A stretch of 64,000 nucleotides of DNA from Polynucleobacter sp. JS-Safj-400b-B2 (GCF_018881975.1 NZ_JACVPJ010000005.1:85311-149310), one strand, 5' to 3'; numbered from the stretch's first letter, positions 1 to 11,852 are shown. Made by a program: numbers and translations. The notes: generated from the letters alone by a model not told the origin.

Positions 1-793
1 GCTGCACATCTCTTGGTAAGTAAACATGGCGAGCATAGACTTGATTGGCCAAGCTCTCGTGATAACCCGTAAAGGTAATTAAAAGGTGCCAATTTCCATT
101 TAATTCCGCTTTACCCAAGAAATCTTTTAGGGGGCTTGCCTCATCTACGCTATGCATGGCTGTCCAGGTCATGGAAAAGACCGGACTCTCAGAACGGTGG
201 AGCTGTAGTTCGACCGATCGACGATAACGCTCACCCTCACTGGTCATGCTTTCTGCAATTAGCCATAGTCGTAGCTGCGCCTCCACAATATGCGAGCTAC
301 GATCATTAGCCACGCGAAATTTGAATGTTTTTATACCGTCATGATTGCCAACTACAGCTACCTTAGAAAAGCGCACGCCAGCAGTAGGCCTAGTAAAGCG
401 TGCAAAAGCTAAACCAGTAGTTAAGGCTGAGTAAACAATTCCAAAGAACGCCTCAAACGTCACAATCGCATTAGGCCAACTACCAACAGGAGTCATTCGA
501 CCATAACCAATGGTTGCCATCGTTTGCACACTAAAGAAAAAGACATCCAACAAAGAGTCTGGTCGTGCATTAGTAATGGCACCATCACCGCATGCAATAT
601 ACGCAAAAGCAAATAAAAGGTTTGTTCCGAGAAATACAAAGACAACCAGCAACATAAAGCTAGTCCAGGTGGTGCCTAGCAGCCAATGGTAGAAATTATT
701 CTCTGGTCGCGCCATTTCTGAGCGCGAGAGCGTGGCACGATATTCCTCTAAATTAATCCGCGTTGGACGGCGATTAAAAAGAAATTTGCGCAC
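1..793 (-). CDS. Inward-rectifier (Kir/KirBac-type) potassium channel, C-terminus cut by window edge
   Basis: Read on the minus strand from a GTG at 793, which lies 12 bases after the dcd stop and in the same frame. The protein has a first membrane helix at about residues 43-66, a pore loop with the K+ selectivity filter TIGYG at residues 94-98, a second helix at about 105-130, and then a long soluble beta-rich domain (contains FSMTWTAMHSVDE) typical of the Kir cytoplasmic domain. The reading frame is open to position 1, so the C-terminus is missing. The GTG is the only near-upstream start after the in-frame dcd stop; an internal ATG at residue 27 is the alternative. Tight spacing suggests co-transcription with dcd. 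Function is inferred from the family: K+ conduction across the inner membrane. Confidence 0.85.
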   Translation of the reverse strand, partial: MRKFLFNRRPTRINLEEYRATLSRSEMARPENNFYHWLLGTTWTSFMLLVVFVFLGTNLLFAFAYIACGDGAITNARPDSLLDVFFFSVQTMATIGYGRMTPVGSWPNAIVTFEAFFGIVYSALTTGLAFARFTRPTAGVRFSKVAVVGNHDGIKTFKFRVANDRSSHIVEAQLRLWLIAESMTSEGERYRRSVELQLHRSESPVFSMTWTAMHSVDEASPLKDFLGKAELNGNWHLLITFTGYHESLANQVYARHVYLPRDVQ

Positions 794-805
794 TGCCGTA
801 ATGTC

Positions 806-1372
806 TTAGGTCTTGGGCAGGGTAACGCCCCGCTGACCCTGATACTTACCACCGCGATCTTTATAAGATGTGCCGCAAACTTCATCACTCTCAAAGAAGA
901 GTACTTGAGCACAACCTTCACCCGCATAAATCTTGGCAGGCAATGGTGTGGTATTTGAAAACTCTAAAGTGACATAACCTTCCCACTCAGGCTCAAATGG
1001 AGTGACGTTCACAATAATGCCGCAACGCGCATACGTACTCTTGCCAACGCAAACGGTTAATACGCTACGTGGAATCTTGAAGTACTCAACCGTTCTTGCT
1101 AGCGCAAATGAATTCGGAGGAATGATGCAAACATCGCCTTTGAAATCAACGAAGGATTGCTCATCGAAATTCTTCGGGTCAACGATGGTGCTATTGATGT
1201 TGGTGAAGATCTTGAATTCGTCAGCACAACGAATGTCATAGCCATAGCTTGAAGTGCCATAACTTACGATTTTGTTGCCGGCGACGTCTTGGCGAACTTG
1301 CCCAGGTTCAAATGGGCTGATCATGCCTTGCTCGCCCATGCGGCGGATCCAGTGGTCTGATTTAATAGTCAT
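806..1372 (-). CDS. dcd: dCTP deaminase
   Basis: 188 residues, the usual length for bacterial Dcd. It deaminates dCTP to dUTP and so feeds dTMP synthesis. The N-terminus ([15 protein letters not shown]) and the C-terminal stretch [13 protein letters not shown] match the family closely, and the central [12 protein letters not shown] segment carries the conserved active-site glutamate region. It lies downstream of fdhD on the same strand with a 40-base gap, and the Kir channel gene follows after 12 bases, so the three may share transcripts although their functions are unrelated. Confidence 0.96.
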   Translation of the reverse strand: MTIKSDHWIRRMGEQGMISPFEPGQVRQDVAGNKIVSYGTSSYGYDIRCADEFKIFTNINSTIVDPKNFDEQSFVDFKGDVCIIPPNSFALARTVEYFKIPRSVLTVCVGKSTYARCGIIVNVTPFEPEWEGYVTLEFSNTTPLPAKIYAGEGCAQVLFFESDEVCGTSYKDRGGKYQGQRGVTLPKT

Positions 1373-1412
1373 GACGGGATTGTAAAACCTTCGCCCTCAC
1401 GCGCCGACGAAT

Positions 1413-2255
1413 TTATTGGGTTTTTTGGCTAAAAACGACCCTCTCTGGGGCGTTATAGATCTCGAAATGTTTGCCGGAGCAGCGAGAGAGGATGGTCAGA
1501 TTAGTTTTTCGTGCCAGCTCAAGGCCCATCAAGGTCACGCCCGAGCGGGTTAGAAGGAAAGGAATACCCATCTGCGCGCCCTTGATCACCATCTCCGAGG
1601 TCAGACGCCCGGTGGTGAAGAAAATCAGATCCTTACCAGGCTTATCGACCAGCCACATCAAACCAGAAATGGAATCGACCGCATTATGGCGACCAACATC
1701 TTCAATAAAGTGCAGCAGTTGCACTCCATCTTGGCCGTCTCGTTCATAGACTGCGCAGGCATGGACCGAGCCAGACTTCTTGTAAATCGAGTCATGAATC
1801 CGAATGGAATCAATCAAGGCAACTATTGCCTCTTGGGATAGAGATGAACCTTCGGGAAGCCGAATCGCATCCATCTCATCAATCAAGCCACCAAACATCG
1901 TTCCCTGTCCACAACCAGTGGTCACTACCCGCTTGCTGGTTAGGGCATCAATATCTACCGTGCTCCGATGGGTTTTCACCGCAGCTGAGTCCGTCTCCCA
2001 GTCCACCTGAATACTCTCGATATCGTCTGGAGACTCCACAAGGCGCTGATTACGCAAATAGCCCAAGACCAGTGCTTCCGGGGCACTCCCCAAGGTCATG
2101 AGCGTGACGACTTCACGCTTGTCTAGGTAGATGGTTAAAGGGCGCTCACCAGGAATATGAGTCTTTTTTAAGCGGCCCATTTCATCCATGACCTCAACCT
2201 CATGCACCAAGGGCACGGAGGCATGGGACATCTGAATGGTCGGTTTTGCTGCCAT
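1413..2255 (-). CDS. fdhD: Formate dehydrogenase accessory sulfurtransferase FdhD
   Basis: 280 residues. FdhD passes sulfur from IscS to the molybdenum cofactor of formate dehydrogenase. The family's loop cysteine is seen as TTGCGQG (Cys115); the second cysteine of the CxxC found in some homologues is replaced by glycine here. Downstream blocks (EDVGRHNAVD, FFTTGRLTSEMV) are classic FdhD motifs. No formate dehydrogenase subunit lies in this window, but the oxalate cluster at 7692-14383 would produce formate, giving a metabolic link. It is transcribed divergently from metG across a 162-base gap. Confidence 0.95.
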   Translation of the reverse strand: MAAKPTIQMSHASVPLVHEVEVMDEMGRLKKTHIPGERPLTIYLDKREVVTLMTLGSAPEALVLGYLRNQRLVESPDDIESIQVDWETDSAAVKTHRSTVDIDALTSKRVVTTGCGQGTMFGGLIDEMDAIRLPEGSSLSQEAIVALIDSIRIHDSIYKKSGSVHACAVYERDGQDGVQLLHFIEDVGRHNAVDSISGLMWLVDKPGKDLIFFTTGRLTSEMVIKGAQMGIPFLLTRSGVTLMGLELARKTNLTILSRCSGKHFEIYNAPERVVFSQKTQ

Positions 2256-2417
2256 AAATACTCTCTAAGGTCGGACTGAGCTGAAGTTTATCGGGGTTTA
2301 TGAAGACTTCACGGTGCCTTACTTTAACCGCAGACTAAAATCAATGCATTAGCCAGCATAATTGAGTGCTTCACCCTATATTTTGCTATTTAACCTTTTT
2401 ATTTAAGTCCGCATTAC

Positions 2418-4088
2418 ATGAGCAGTTCCCAACGCCGCCTTCTTATTACCTCCGCCCTGCCGTATGCCAATGGTCAGATCCATATCGGCCATTTGGTGGA
2501 ATATGTACAGACCGATATTTGGGTTCGCTTTCAAAGGATGCGTGGTCATGAAGTGCATTACGTTGGCGCCGATGACACGCACGGCACGCCCATCATGTTG
2601 CGCGCTGAAAAAGAAGGCCTTACACCAAAAGAACTCATTGCTAATGTTTGGAAAGAACATAAGCGTGACTTTGATAACTTCCTCATTTCATTTGATAACT
2701 ACTACACCACAGATAGTCCTGAGAATGAAAAGCTATCACAAGATATTTATATCAAGCTACGCGATGCGGGCTTGATTGAGAAACGCGCGATAGAGCAAGC
2801 TTACGATCCCGTTAAAGAAATGTTTTTACCGGATCGCTTTATCAAAGGCGAATGTCCTAAGTGCGGTGCCAAAGATCAATATGGCGATAACTGTGAAAAG
2901 TGTGGCGCAACGTATTCACCAACTGACCTAAAGAATCCTTTTTCAGTAGTGAGCGGTGCAACACCTATCAAAAAGATTTCTGATCACTATTTCTTTAAGC
3001 TATCTGACCCCCGTTGCGAAGAATTTTTGCGTGAATGGACTCAAGTAAAAACGCCTTTACAGCCTGAGGCTCGCAACAAGATGAAAGAGTGGGTTGGCCA
3101 GCCAGGAGAAAGCAAGTTAGGCGACTGGGATATCTCCCGCGATGCCCCGTATTTCGGGTTTGAGATCCCCGATGCGCCAGGCAAGTACTTCTATGTATGG
3201 CTTGATGCCCCAATTGGTTACTACGCCAGCTTCCTCAATTATTGCCAGACTAAAGGTCTTAATTTTGATGAGTGGGTTAAGCCGGATACGACTACCGAGC
3301 AATACCATTTCATCGGTAAAGATATTCTGTATTTCCATACTTTGTTCTGGCCAGCAACATTACAGTTTTCCGGCTATCGCACGCCAACAAATGTGTTTGC
3401 TCACGGCTTCTTAACTGTTGATGGTGAGAAGATGAGCAAGTCACGCGGCACTTTGATATCAGCGAATAGCGTCATTGAATGTGGCTTTAATCCAGAGTGG
3501 TTCCGCTATTACTTCGCAACTAAGCTCAATGACAGCATGGAGGATTTAGATTTAAATCTTCAAGACTTTGTTGCGCGTGTAAATAGCGACTTACTCGGTA
3601 AGTACATCAATATTGCAAGTCGTAGTGCAGGTTTCTTAGTGAAACGATTTGGTGGCGTTGTTTCTGATGAAGCTATGAGTAATCTGCTGCTTAAAGAGAT
3701 AGCATCATCAAGCGAAAAAATTGCTGAACTCTACGAGGGTCGCGAGTATGCCAAAGCGTTGCGCACAGTGATGGAGCTTGCTGACAAAGTAAATGGCTTT
3801 GTCGATGAGAATAAGCCATGGGAAATTGCCAAAGATCCAGAACGCGAAGCTGATTTGCAAAGGGTCTGTAGCATTACGCTCGAAGCATTCAGGATGCTCA
3901 GCCTCTATCTGAAGCCAATTATTCCTCAGGTTGTTGCTGGAGTAGAAGAATTTCTCTCCTTGCCACCCCTTTCTTGGGCAGACATCAATACCCCCCTTTC
4001 AAGCAAAAACCCAATCCAGCCCTATAAACACCTAATGACACGTGTGGAAGCCCCTCAAATTGAGGCTTTGCTGGCCGCAAACTTGTAA
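2418..4088 (+). CDS. metG: Methionyl-tRNA synthetase, short form
   Basis: 556 residues. It charges tRNA-Met. The class I HIGH motif is at residues 22-25 (QIHIGH) and KMSKS at about 338-342 (GEKMSKSRG). A zinc knuckle with two CxxC pairs begins at Cys146 (CPKCGA then CEKCGA). The protein stops after the anticodon-binding helical domain, so the C-terminal Trbp111-like dimerisation and tRNA-binding domain of the roughly 677-residue E. coli enzyme is absent. Shorter forms of this kind are known. The ATG at 2418 places the family's N-terminus correctly. Confidence 0.97.
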   Translation: MSSSQRRLLITSALPYANGQIHIGHLVEYVQTDIWVRFQRMRGHEVHYVGADDTHGTPIMLRAEKEGLTPKELIANVWKEHKRDFDNFLISFDNYYTTDSPENEKLSQDIYIKLRDAGLIEKRAIEQAYDPVKEMFLPDRFIKGECPKCGAKDQYGDNCEKCGATYSPTDLKNPFSVVSGATPIKKISDHYFFKLSDPRCEEFLREWTQVKTPLQPEARNKMKEWVGQPGESKLGDWDISRDAPYFGFEIPDAPGKYFYVWLDAPIGYYASFLNYCQTKGLNFDEWVKPDTTTEQYHFIGKDILYFHTLFWPATLQFSGYRTPTNVFAHGFLTVDGEKMSKSRGTLISANSVIECGFNPEWFRYYFATKLNDSMEDLDLNLQDFVARVNSDLLGKYINIASRSAGFLVKRFGGVVSDEAMSNLLLKEIASSSEKIAELYEGREYAKALRTVMELADKVNGFVDENKPWEIAKDPEREADLQRVCSITLEAFRMLSLYLKPIIPQVVAGVEEFLSLPPLSWADINTPLSSKNPIQPYKHLMTRVEAPQIEALLAANL

Positions 4089-4114
4089 AAAGCCCCTTAA
4101 AAAGCACCTATAAT
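4084..4114 (+). promoter_or_regulatory. Candidate sigma70 promoter for DUF3460-scpA-panC
   Basis: A perfect TATAAT hexamer at 4109-4114 lies 78 bases before the DUF3460 start. A weak -35 candidate (TTGTAA, 4084-4089) sits 19 bases upstream, overlapping the metG stop. The spacing is long, so the call rests mainly on the -10 match. Confidence 0.4.
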
Positions 4115-4191
4115 GGGGGTTGTAGTCCCTAGATAACTTTTCGAATTAATTTCATAAGTTATTGAATTTATGGAGTATTTTAGGAAATGCC

Positions 4192-4372
4192 ATGGCAAGA
4201 TATCAATCTGAAATCACCCAGTTCTTAACTGAACTCAAAACAGAGCGTCCAAACCTCGAAGCTGAACAGCAAGCTGGCCGCGCCCTCCTTTGGGATAAAG
4301 AGCCATTGAGCGTTGAAGATCAGCGCCGCGCCAAAGCTGCAAAACTCAAGCAACGCGCCTACGTGTATTCGA

Positions 4373-4380
<8 letters not shown>
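4192..4380 (+). CDS. DUF3460 family small protein
   Basis: 62 residues from the ATG at 4192, preceded by an AGGA ribosome binding site at about 4182. An upstream in-frame TTG at 4162 would add ten unconserved residues and is not preferred. The sequence (MARYQSEITQFL, then LWDKEPLSVEDQRRA, ending RAYVYSND) matches the DUF3460 family, known almost only from betaproteobacteria, where it commonly precedes scpA. The function is unknown. It is soluble and highly charged with no signal peptide. Its stop overlaps the scpA start by 8 bases, so translational coupling is likely. Confidence 0.85.
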
Positions 4381-6084
<1,704 letters not shown>

Positions 6085-6199
6085 TCTCTAGTAGTTGGGC
6101 TGAAATTTTTGTAGCTAGATGCCTACCAGTAACTCAGCAATTAAAATGCTCTCTCAGTTAGGTCTTGAAAGAGATTGGCTTAGAGCTGTATCGAGGCAA

Positions 6200-7548
6200 T
6201 TAGCTATCGCAGTATTTCTGAGCAATTTCTTTAAAAAGCTCCTGCTCAGCGATGAATGCATCCACTATTAATGGGTCAAATTGGGCATCTCTTTTAGAGA
6301 TAATTTCTTCGACTGCCCGCTCATGTGTCCATGCTTTTTTATACACCCGCTCATTGTCTAGGCATCGTACATATCTGCTAAGGCCATAATTCGAGCTGAT
6401 AAGGGGATTGCCTCACCAACCAATCCACGGGGGTATCCAGTTCCGTCCCACTTCTCATGGTGACCCCCGGCAATTTTGATTGCCTTTTCAACCACGCCGT
6501 GTTCAGAGTCATCCACTTCAGAAGCGCTCAGCACAGATTCGCCAATCAATGCGTGGGTTTTCATAATTTCCCACTCTTGATCTGTAAGGGGTCCTTTTTT
6601 GAGCAAAATATAATCGGGGATGCCAATTTTCCCAATGTCATGCAATGGAGCAGCCTTAAACAATAGTTCAATGAATTCATCGGAAAGGCTTTCGGTGTAA
6701 TGCCCATCCATCCTAAGGCGAAGTGCTAGCGCTTTTACATAACTTTGCGTACGGATAATATGATTACCCGTTTCATTGTCACGAGCCTTGGCGAGCGCAT
6801 TCAGCGAAGCTAACAATCGCAATTCAGCTTTTTCAGCTTTTTTGTAAGCTAGCTCCACCTTGATTTCATTGTTTTCCATCATGACTTCAGACTTCTCGGT
6901 AGCTAATCTTTTTATCCAATAGCCAATCAGGGCTACATAGGAAATAACTGTAAAAGCAAACCAAGACCATCTCAATAGAGAAGCTACAATAGGCTCATCG
7001 TAGAGAGTCATGCCAGGCTTATTTTCGTAGAAAAAGAGAGCGCCCAATCTTGCAAAGGCTAAAACTAATTCAATAAATGTTGAAAATATGAATAGCTGTA
7101 GATTTTTAAATTGCAATTTGCCTAATAGGCACAGTTCCGCTAATTGCCAAACAAGACATAGGGAACAGATTGCAAGGGTAATAAAGACCCTTTCTGTAAA
7201 TGCCCCTCTTTGCCTTAAATATTCAAAAACAAACCAGTAGATGACCAATGTCAATAAAGGCAAAAGCCTAAATTTTCTAGCATTAGGTTTTCTTTGAAAA
7301 TGACAAAATAATGCCATATACAAATTGCCCCCAATAATGCAGGTATTTGCAAAACTAAGCAGAACTAAATGAACCTATGAAGCAATTGAGAAGAACGTAA
7401 ATGCCAATGCAGTAAATACAAATGCCACAAACCAGTAACTCTCGGACTTAAAAAGATTGCCTTTATTAACTAGAGGTTTTGAGGCGGCTACTAACCCCCA
7501 TAATATGAATGAGGCCGCTATAAAAAAAATTTCGTTTGGAAAATGCAC
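6200..7548 (-). pseudogene. Broken HD-GYP-domain membrane protein (in-frame stop plus frameshift)
   Basis: The intact gene would have run on the minus strand from a GTG at 7548 to a TAA at 6200-6202, about 449 codons. It would have an N-terminal multi-helix membrane sensor region, a short coiled coil near [19 protein letters not shown], then an HD-GYP domain with [10 protein letters not shown] and [11 protein letters not shown], which in this family degrades cyclic di-GMP. Two lesions are visible. A TAG at 7375-7377 interrupts a hydrophobic region in the same frame on both sides (two helices before it, [10 protein letters not shown] after it). Near 6357-6361 one base is missing: the main frame ends at DMYDA-stop, while the next frame continues the domain exactly (NERVYKKAWTHERA, then FDPLIVDAF). 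An ORF from TTG 7323 to 6358 survives, but lacks both the N-terminal helices and the last 50 or so residues. Confidence 0.85.
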
Positions 7549-7691
7549 CGGCTTATAGTTCTTTGGCTAAATAAAAAGTCTTTGAGACTTCCTTGTTTAT
7601 ATTTTACTTGAATTTCTAAAATAATATCTAGGCAATCTCAGAAACAACAAGCAATGGTTTGCCAATTGCAGTGCTATTAGCAGCAATTAAC

Positions 7692-8624
7692 CTATAGAGC
7701 GAAAAACTGCCCAACTTGTAGATTTAATTCTTTAGCCAACTCCGCACCAGTGACTTTACCTGCTGCACCTTTAGCTTTGAGGACTTCAATTTGTCCACCA
7801 TGGCAGGTGATGAAGAAAGAATCTAGTGTGATTTGAGTGACTTCACCAGGCTTGCCTTTAACAGCGCCAAAGGTAGCAGTCACATGTTTATGGCAATCGA
7901 AGATCTGAACTTTTTGCTCGCCCAATTTTGTCCAAGCTCCCGGCGCAGGGTTGCATGCACGGATGAGGTTGTAAATTTGGCTAATGTGCGTCGCCCAATG
8001 AATCTGCGCAGCATTCGCATCAAACCAACCTTCATAGTTTGCTTGGGATTCATCTTGAACGATTTCTTGATGCTTGCCTGAAACTACTAGGTCAGCTGCT
8101 TCGAGTAGCGCTTTAACGCCTACCGGAAATAAATGATCAAAGTAGATTTTTCCTAAGGTGTCGTTAGGCCCAATAGTCACTTCTTTTTGCAAAATCACTT
8201 CACCCTCGTCCAAACCATCAGACGGACGGAAGATGGTTAAACCCGTTTTCTCGTCGCCCAATGCAATAGCCCAGTTAATAGCGCTGGGGCCACGATATTT
8301 AGGTAGTAAAGATGGGTGATATTGAATAGTGCCGTGCTTAGGTATCTTGCAGAGCTCCTGTGGCACGAACTGAATAACATACGCCATCACACAGATATCG
8401 GCATTGCTATCAATCATAGCTTGGGCTGCTTCAGGACCCTTTAAGGAGGCAAACTGCAAGGGATTTAAGCCCCTTGCAAGTGCCGCCTCTTTTAAGACTT
8501 CAGGCTTGCTAGATTTAGGATTATCAGGGGGACAAAAAACAGCAACGACTTCATCGCCACGATCCAAAAAAGCCTCTAAAGCTGCTTTACCAAAATCCGC
8601 ACTTCCAATCAAAGCAACCCGCAT
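7692..8624 (-). CDS. Formyltransferase, similar to the 10-formyl-THF hydrolase domain of ALDH1L1
   Basis: 310 residues: an N-terminal formyltransferase fold and a C-terminal domain (IRACNPAPGAWT). The active-site block is QYHPSLLPKYRGPSAINW with His103, and the catalytic aspartate lies in SDGLDEGEVIL (Asp139). Canonical methionyl-tRNA formyltransferases read N-x-H before SLLP; this one lacks that asparagine and instead resembles the N-terminal hydrolase domain of 10-formyltetrahydrofolate dehydrogenase. The ATG is one base past the stop of the upstream formyl-CoA transferase, so the two are coupled. The setting suggests a step moving or releasing a formyl group made from oxalate, perhaps between formyl-CoA and tetrahydrofolate; that role is inference. 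It is unlikely to be the housekeeping fmt. Confidence 0.8.
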   Translation of the reverse strand: MRVALIGSADFGKAALEAFLDRGDEVVAVFCPPDNPKSSKPEVLKEAALARGLNPLQFASLKGPEAAQAMIDSNADICVMAYVIQFVPQELCKIPKHGTIQYHPSLLPKYRGPSAINWAIALGDEKTGLTIFRPSDGLDEGEVILQKEVTIGPNDTLGKIYFDHLFPVGVKALLEAADLVVSGKHQEIVQDESQANYEGWFDANAAQIHWATHISQIYNLIRACNPAPGAWTKLGEQKVQIFDCHKHVTATFGAVKGKPGEVTQITLDSFFITCHGGQIEVLKAKGAAGKVTGAELAKELNLQVGQFFAL

Positions 8625-8625
8625 C

Positions 8626-9873
8626 TTAGATCACCTTATCGTGACGTAATGCGATCAACTCATCAGTTGAGTATCCCAATTCACTGAGAATCTCATCCGT
8701 ATGCTCACCGAGTAATGGTGAACGAGTCACATCCGTTGGACTATCAGACATCTTGATTGGATTACCAACAGTGAGGTACTTGCCACGAATTGGGTGATCT
8801 ACTTCAACCACTGTACCAGTAGCGCGCAATGCAGGCTCTTCAGCAATTTCTTTCATAGACAAGATTGGACCGCATGGAACATTGTATTTATTCAATATAT
8901 CCATCACCTCAAATTTTGTCTTGGTCATGGTCCACTTTTCGATCTCGCCAAAAATCTCCATCAAGTGCGGCAAGCGTGCCATTGGTGATGCAAAACGCAC
9001 ATCGGTAATCCAATCTTCATGGCCAATTACTTTGCAAATCGCCTCCCAAACTGGAGCCTGTACCACCACGTATATATATGAGTTAGGGTCTGTCTCCCAG
9101 CCTTTACATTTCACAATCCAACCAGGCTGACCGCCGCCAGAGGCATTACCGGCACGAGGTACAGAGTCACCAAACTCACCGTTCGGAAACTGTGGATACT
9201 CTTGCATTAAGCCATTACGCTCTAAACGTTGTTGATCACGCAACTTCACGCGGCACAAATTTAAAACTGCGTCTTGCATGGCTGCCAATACCTTCTGACC
9301 ACGGCCAGAGTGAGTACGTTGATAGAGCGCTGTGACGATACCTAATGCCAAATGCAAGCCGGTTCCGCTGTCGCCGATTTGAGCACCAGTCACCATTGGA
9401 GGGCCATCATCAAAACCGGTTGTAGAAGCAGAACCTCCGGCGCATTGCGCTACGTTCTCATACACTTTGCAATCTTCGTATGGGCCAGGACCAAAGCCTT
9501 TGACAGAAGCCATGATCATCATTGGATTGAGTTCTTGAATACGTTCCCAAGAAAATCCCATGCGATCAAGCGCACCTGGAGCAAAGTTTTCCACCAATAC
9601 GTCGCACTCTTTAATAAGGCGCTCCAGAATTTCTTTGCCCTTTTGGGTTTTGGTATTTACAGTAATTGAACGCTTGTTATGGTTCAACATTGTGAAATAC
9701 AAGCTATCTGCGTCAGGAATATCACGCAATTGACCACGAGTGGCATCACCTTCGCCTGATTTTTCTACCTTGATCACATCTGCACCGAACCAAGCTAATA
9801 ACTGCGTACAAGTTGGCCCAGATTGAACGTGCGTAAAGTCGAGGATTTTGACCCCCTCTAGTGCTTTTGCCAT
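8626..9873 (-). CDS. frc: Formyl-CoA:oxalate CoA-transferase (class III), paralogue 1
   Basis: 415 residues. Class III CoA-transferases of this kind move CoA from formyl-CoA to oxalate. It opens with a nucleotide-binding block ([18 protein letters not shown]). The catalytic aspartate corresponds to Asp168 in IGDSGTGLH, matching Asp169 of Oxalobacter Frc. The glycine loop reads SGGGQ rather than the GGGGQ of the second copy at 10524-11774, and the two proteins differ at many other sites, so substrate preference may differ. It starts the unit that continues into the formyltransferase. A small palindrome (AATTG-AGG-CAATT, 9904-9916) lies about 30 bases before its start. Confidence 0.9.
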   Translation of the reverse strand: MAKALEGVKILDFTHVQSGPTCTQLLAWFGADVIKVEKSGEGDATRGQLRDIPDADSLYFTMLNHNKRSITVNTKTQKGKEILERLIKECDVLVENFAPGALDRMGFSWERIQELNPMMIMASVKGFGPGPYEDCKVYENVAQCAGGSASTTGFDDGPPMVTGAQIGDSGTGLHLALGIVTALYQRTHSGRGQKVLAAMQDAVLNLCRVKLRDQQRLERNGLMQEYPQFPNGEFGDSVPRAGNASGGGQPGWIVKCKGWETDPNSYIYVVVQAPVWEAICKVIGHEDWITDVRFASPMARLPHLMEIFGEIEKWTMTKTKFEVMDILNKYNVPCGPILSMKEIAEEPALRATGTVVEVDHPIRGKYLTVGNPIKMSDSPTDVTRSPLLGEHTDEILSELGYSTDELIALRHDKVI

Positions 9874-9946
9874 GATTTAAGTCCTAATAAGAATGAAATT
9901 TTGAATTGAGGCAATTTTACCAGCGGGAAATGGGAAAAATTGAGGT

Positions 9947-9965
9947 ATGCCCGTTTTTTGGGCAT
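9947..9965 (-). terminator. Hairpin between the PAS gene and frc paralogue 1
   Basis: ATGCCC and GGGCAT arms flank a seven-base loop. On the minus strand a T-rich stretch follows some nine bases after the stem, so this may be a weak terminator for the PAS gene. The call is tentative because the T-run is displaced. Confidence 0.3.
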
Positions 9966-10012
9966 GAATTCCACCTAAACCTTCATTTACTCTTCTTAAG
10001 GTCTATATGCGG

Positions 10013-10441
10013 CTATTTCTGGGGATTTTCAAGATCAGCAAGCCGCCTTTTAAGGGCCCTTTCTTCGGCAAAACGCTCGCTTTCATCACGAATGGTCGCC
10101 ACTACCCCGTTAGCCTTCCCAGAGGCATCAAAAAGCATCCCAACAGTAAAGGCAATCGAAAGCATGCTGCCATCTTTGTGCATAGCGGGCACTTTCAACA
10201 ATGAGGCACCATAACGCGTTGTGCCCGTCTCCATTGAATGACTATAACCCTCGTTATGTCTCTGGCGTTGACGCTCAGGAACAATCAGATCCAAGGTATT
10301 TCCTAGAGCCTCCTGTTCTGAATAGCCAAAGATACGTGTGGCGGCAGGATTCCACAAGATAATCTTTTCATGAACATCAGCAACAATAATTGCATCACCT
10401 ACGCACTCTACTAACTGATGTAAATCAACATTGGTATTCAT
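10013..10441 (-). CDS. Single PAS-domain protein in the oxalate cluster
   Basis: 142 residues, essentially one PAS domain (residues 8-120) with a short charged C-terminal helix and no output domain. The segment PERQRQRHNEGY places His62 where FixL-type heme PAS domains carry their proximal heme histidine (PE-x2-R-x-RH). Many PAS domains without heme have similar residues, so heme binding is only possible. It lies between the two formyl-CoA transferase genes, on the same strand, behind the terminator that ends the oxc-frc unit. It may act as a redox or oxygen sensor partner, but with no attached effector its target cannot be read from the sequence. Confidence 0.75.
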   Translation of the reverse strand: MNTNVDLHQLVECVGDAIIVADVHEKIILWNPAATRIFGYSEQEALGNTLDLIVPERQRQRHNEGYSHSMETGTTRYGASLLKVPAMHKDGSMLSIAFTVGMLFDASGKANGVVATIRDESERFAEERALKRRLADLENPQK

Positions 10442-10467
10442 ATGGTCAATCTATAGAGTTTTTAAGA

Positions 10468-10497
10468 AATAAAAAAGGCGCTCACTAAGAGCGCCTT
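10468..10497 (-). terminator. Intrinsic terminator of the oxc-frc unit
   Basis: A perfect 9-bp stem (AAGGCGCTC/GAGCGCCTT) with a five-base loop is followed on the minus strand by a run of six T. It lies 26 bases after the stop of the second formyl-CoA transferase gene. Confidence 0.9.
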
Positions 10498-10523
10498 CAA
10501 GTTAATGCCAGTGTTAATTATTA

Positions 10524-11774
10524 TTAAACTGCTTTAGCTGTATGCAACTTAGCGATGTCATCAGCGCTATAGCCAAGGTCAGCCAATACTTCATCAGTGT
10601 GCTCACCCAGTACTGGTGATGGACCAACTTCGATTTCCAAATCGGAGAACTTGATTGGGCTACCGATAGTCAAATACTTACCGCGTACTTTATGGTCAAC
10701 TTCAACGATAGAGCCGCTCTTACGTAAGTCAGGCGAGTTAGCCAATTCCTTCATTGAGAGAACAGGAGCACATGGAATATCGAACTTGCGGAGGATGTCC
10801 ACAGCTTCGTATTTAGTCTTGTCTTTGAGCCAATCTTCAATAGTTGCGAAGATGTCAAAAATCTTGTCTTGACGAGCTTCAGCAGTCATGTACGCTGGAT
10901 CAGTTGCCCACTCTGGCTTACCAATCGCACGAGTAATTGGCTCCCAAGCGTGACCCTGAATAGTGAAGTAGATGTATGCGTTTGGATCTGTTTCCCAACC
11001 CTTACACTTCAATACCCAACCTGGCTGACCGCCGCCACCAGCGTTACCGCCACGTGGAACTACGTCAGTGAATGAACCGTGTGGGTACTGTGGGTACTCT
11101 TCCAAGTAACCAATTTTGTCCAAACGCTGTTGGTCGCGCAACTTCACACGGCACAAGTTCAATACTGCGTCTTGCATTGAGCAAGATACTTTCTGACCTT
11201 TACCAGTTTTTTGACGTTGCATCAAAGCTGTCAAGATGCCGATTGCCAAGTGCATACCAGTATTTGAATCGCCCAAAGCAGCAGCAGAAACAGTAGGAGG
11301 ACCATCCCAGAAACCAGTTGTTGAAGCTGCACCGCCAGCACACTGAGCAACGTTCTCATATACCTTTAAGTCTTCGTATGAGTGGCCATCGCTAAAGCCT
11401 TTTACGGAAGCCATGATCATTTTTGGGTTCAATTCTTGAATACGCTTCCAAGAGAATCCCATACGATCTAAAGCACCTGGACCAAAGTTCTCAACCATTA
11501 CGTCAGAAGTTTGAATCATCTTCTCTAAAACTTCTTTACCTTCTTGAGTCTTAGTATCAAGAGTTAAAGAACGCTTGTTACCGTTCAACATAGTGAAGTA
11601 CAACGCGTCTGCACCTGGAATGTCGCGCAATTGACTACGAGTTACGTCGCCAGAACCTGGACGCTCTACTTTGATAACGTCAGCGCCGTACCAAGCCAAC
11701 AACTGAGTACATGCAGGGCCTGCCTGTACGTGTGTGAAGTCAATAATGCGAATACCGTCTAATGGTTTAGTCAT
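10524..11774 (-). CDS. frc: Formyl-CoA:oxalate CoA-transferase, paralogue 2
   Basis: 416 residues, a class III CoA-transferase. It converts oxalate to oxalyl-CoA at the expense of formyl-CoA and so feeds the decarboxylase just upstream. The catalytic aspartate is Asp169 (GDSNTGMH), the same number as in Oxalobacter formigenes Frc, and the mobile glycine loop GGGGQ is at 246-250. A strong ribosome binding site (AAGGAG) lies 8 bases before the ATG. It follows oxc by 78 bases and is ended by the terminator at 10468-10497. Of the two paralogues this is the better match to a true Frc. Confidence 0.93.
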   Translation of the reverse strand: MTKPLDGIRIIDFTHVQAGPACTQLLAWYGADVIKVERPGSGDVTRSQLRDIPGADALYFTMLNGNKRSLTLDTKTQEGKEVLEKMIQTSDVMVENFGPGALDRMGFSWKRIQELNPKMIMASVKGFSDGHSYEDLKVYENVAQCAGGAASTTGFWDGPPTVSAAALGDSNTGMHLAIGILTALMQRQKTGKGQKVSCSMQDAVLNLCRVKLRDQQRLDKIGYLEEYPQYPHGSFTDVVPRGGNAGGGGQPGWVLKCKGWETDPNAYIYFTIQGHAWEPITRAIGKPEWATDPAYMTAEARQDKIFDIFATIEDWLKDKTKYEAVDILRKFDIPCAPVLSMKELANSPDLRKSGSIVEVDHKVRGKYLTIGSPIKFSDLEIEVGPSPVLGEHTDEVLADLGYSADDIAKLHTAKAV

Positions 11775-11852
11775 GTTTGTTTCTCCTTAAGTCTTTCTTG
11801 TTTGCTTCTAAATTTAGTCTAAAAATATGAATGTTTTATTACTCAGTATTTC

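Noticed and set aside
7321..7548. Separate small membrane protein gene ending at the TAG at 7375
   Set aside because: The frame continues unbroken in phase past the TAG with matching hydrophobic character into the HD-GYP protein, so a nonsense lesion in one gene is the simpler reading.
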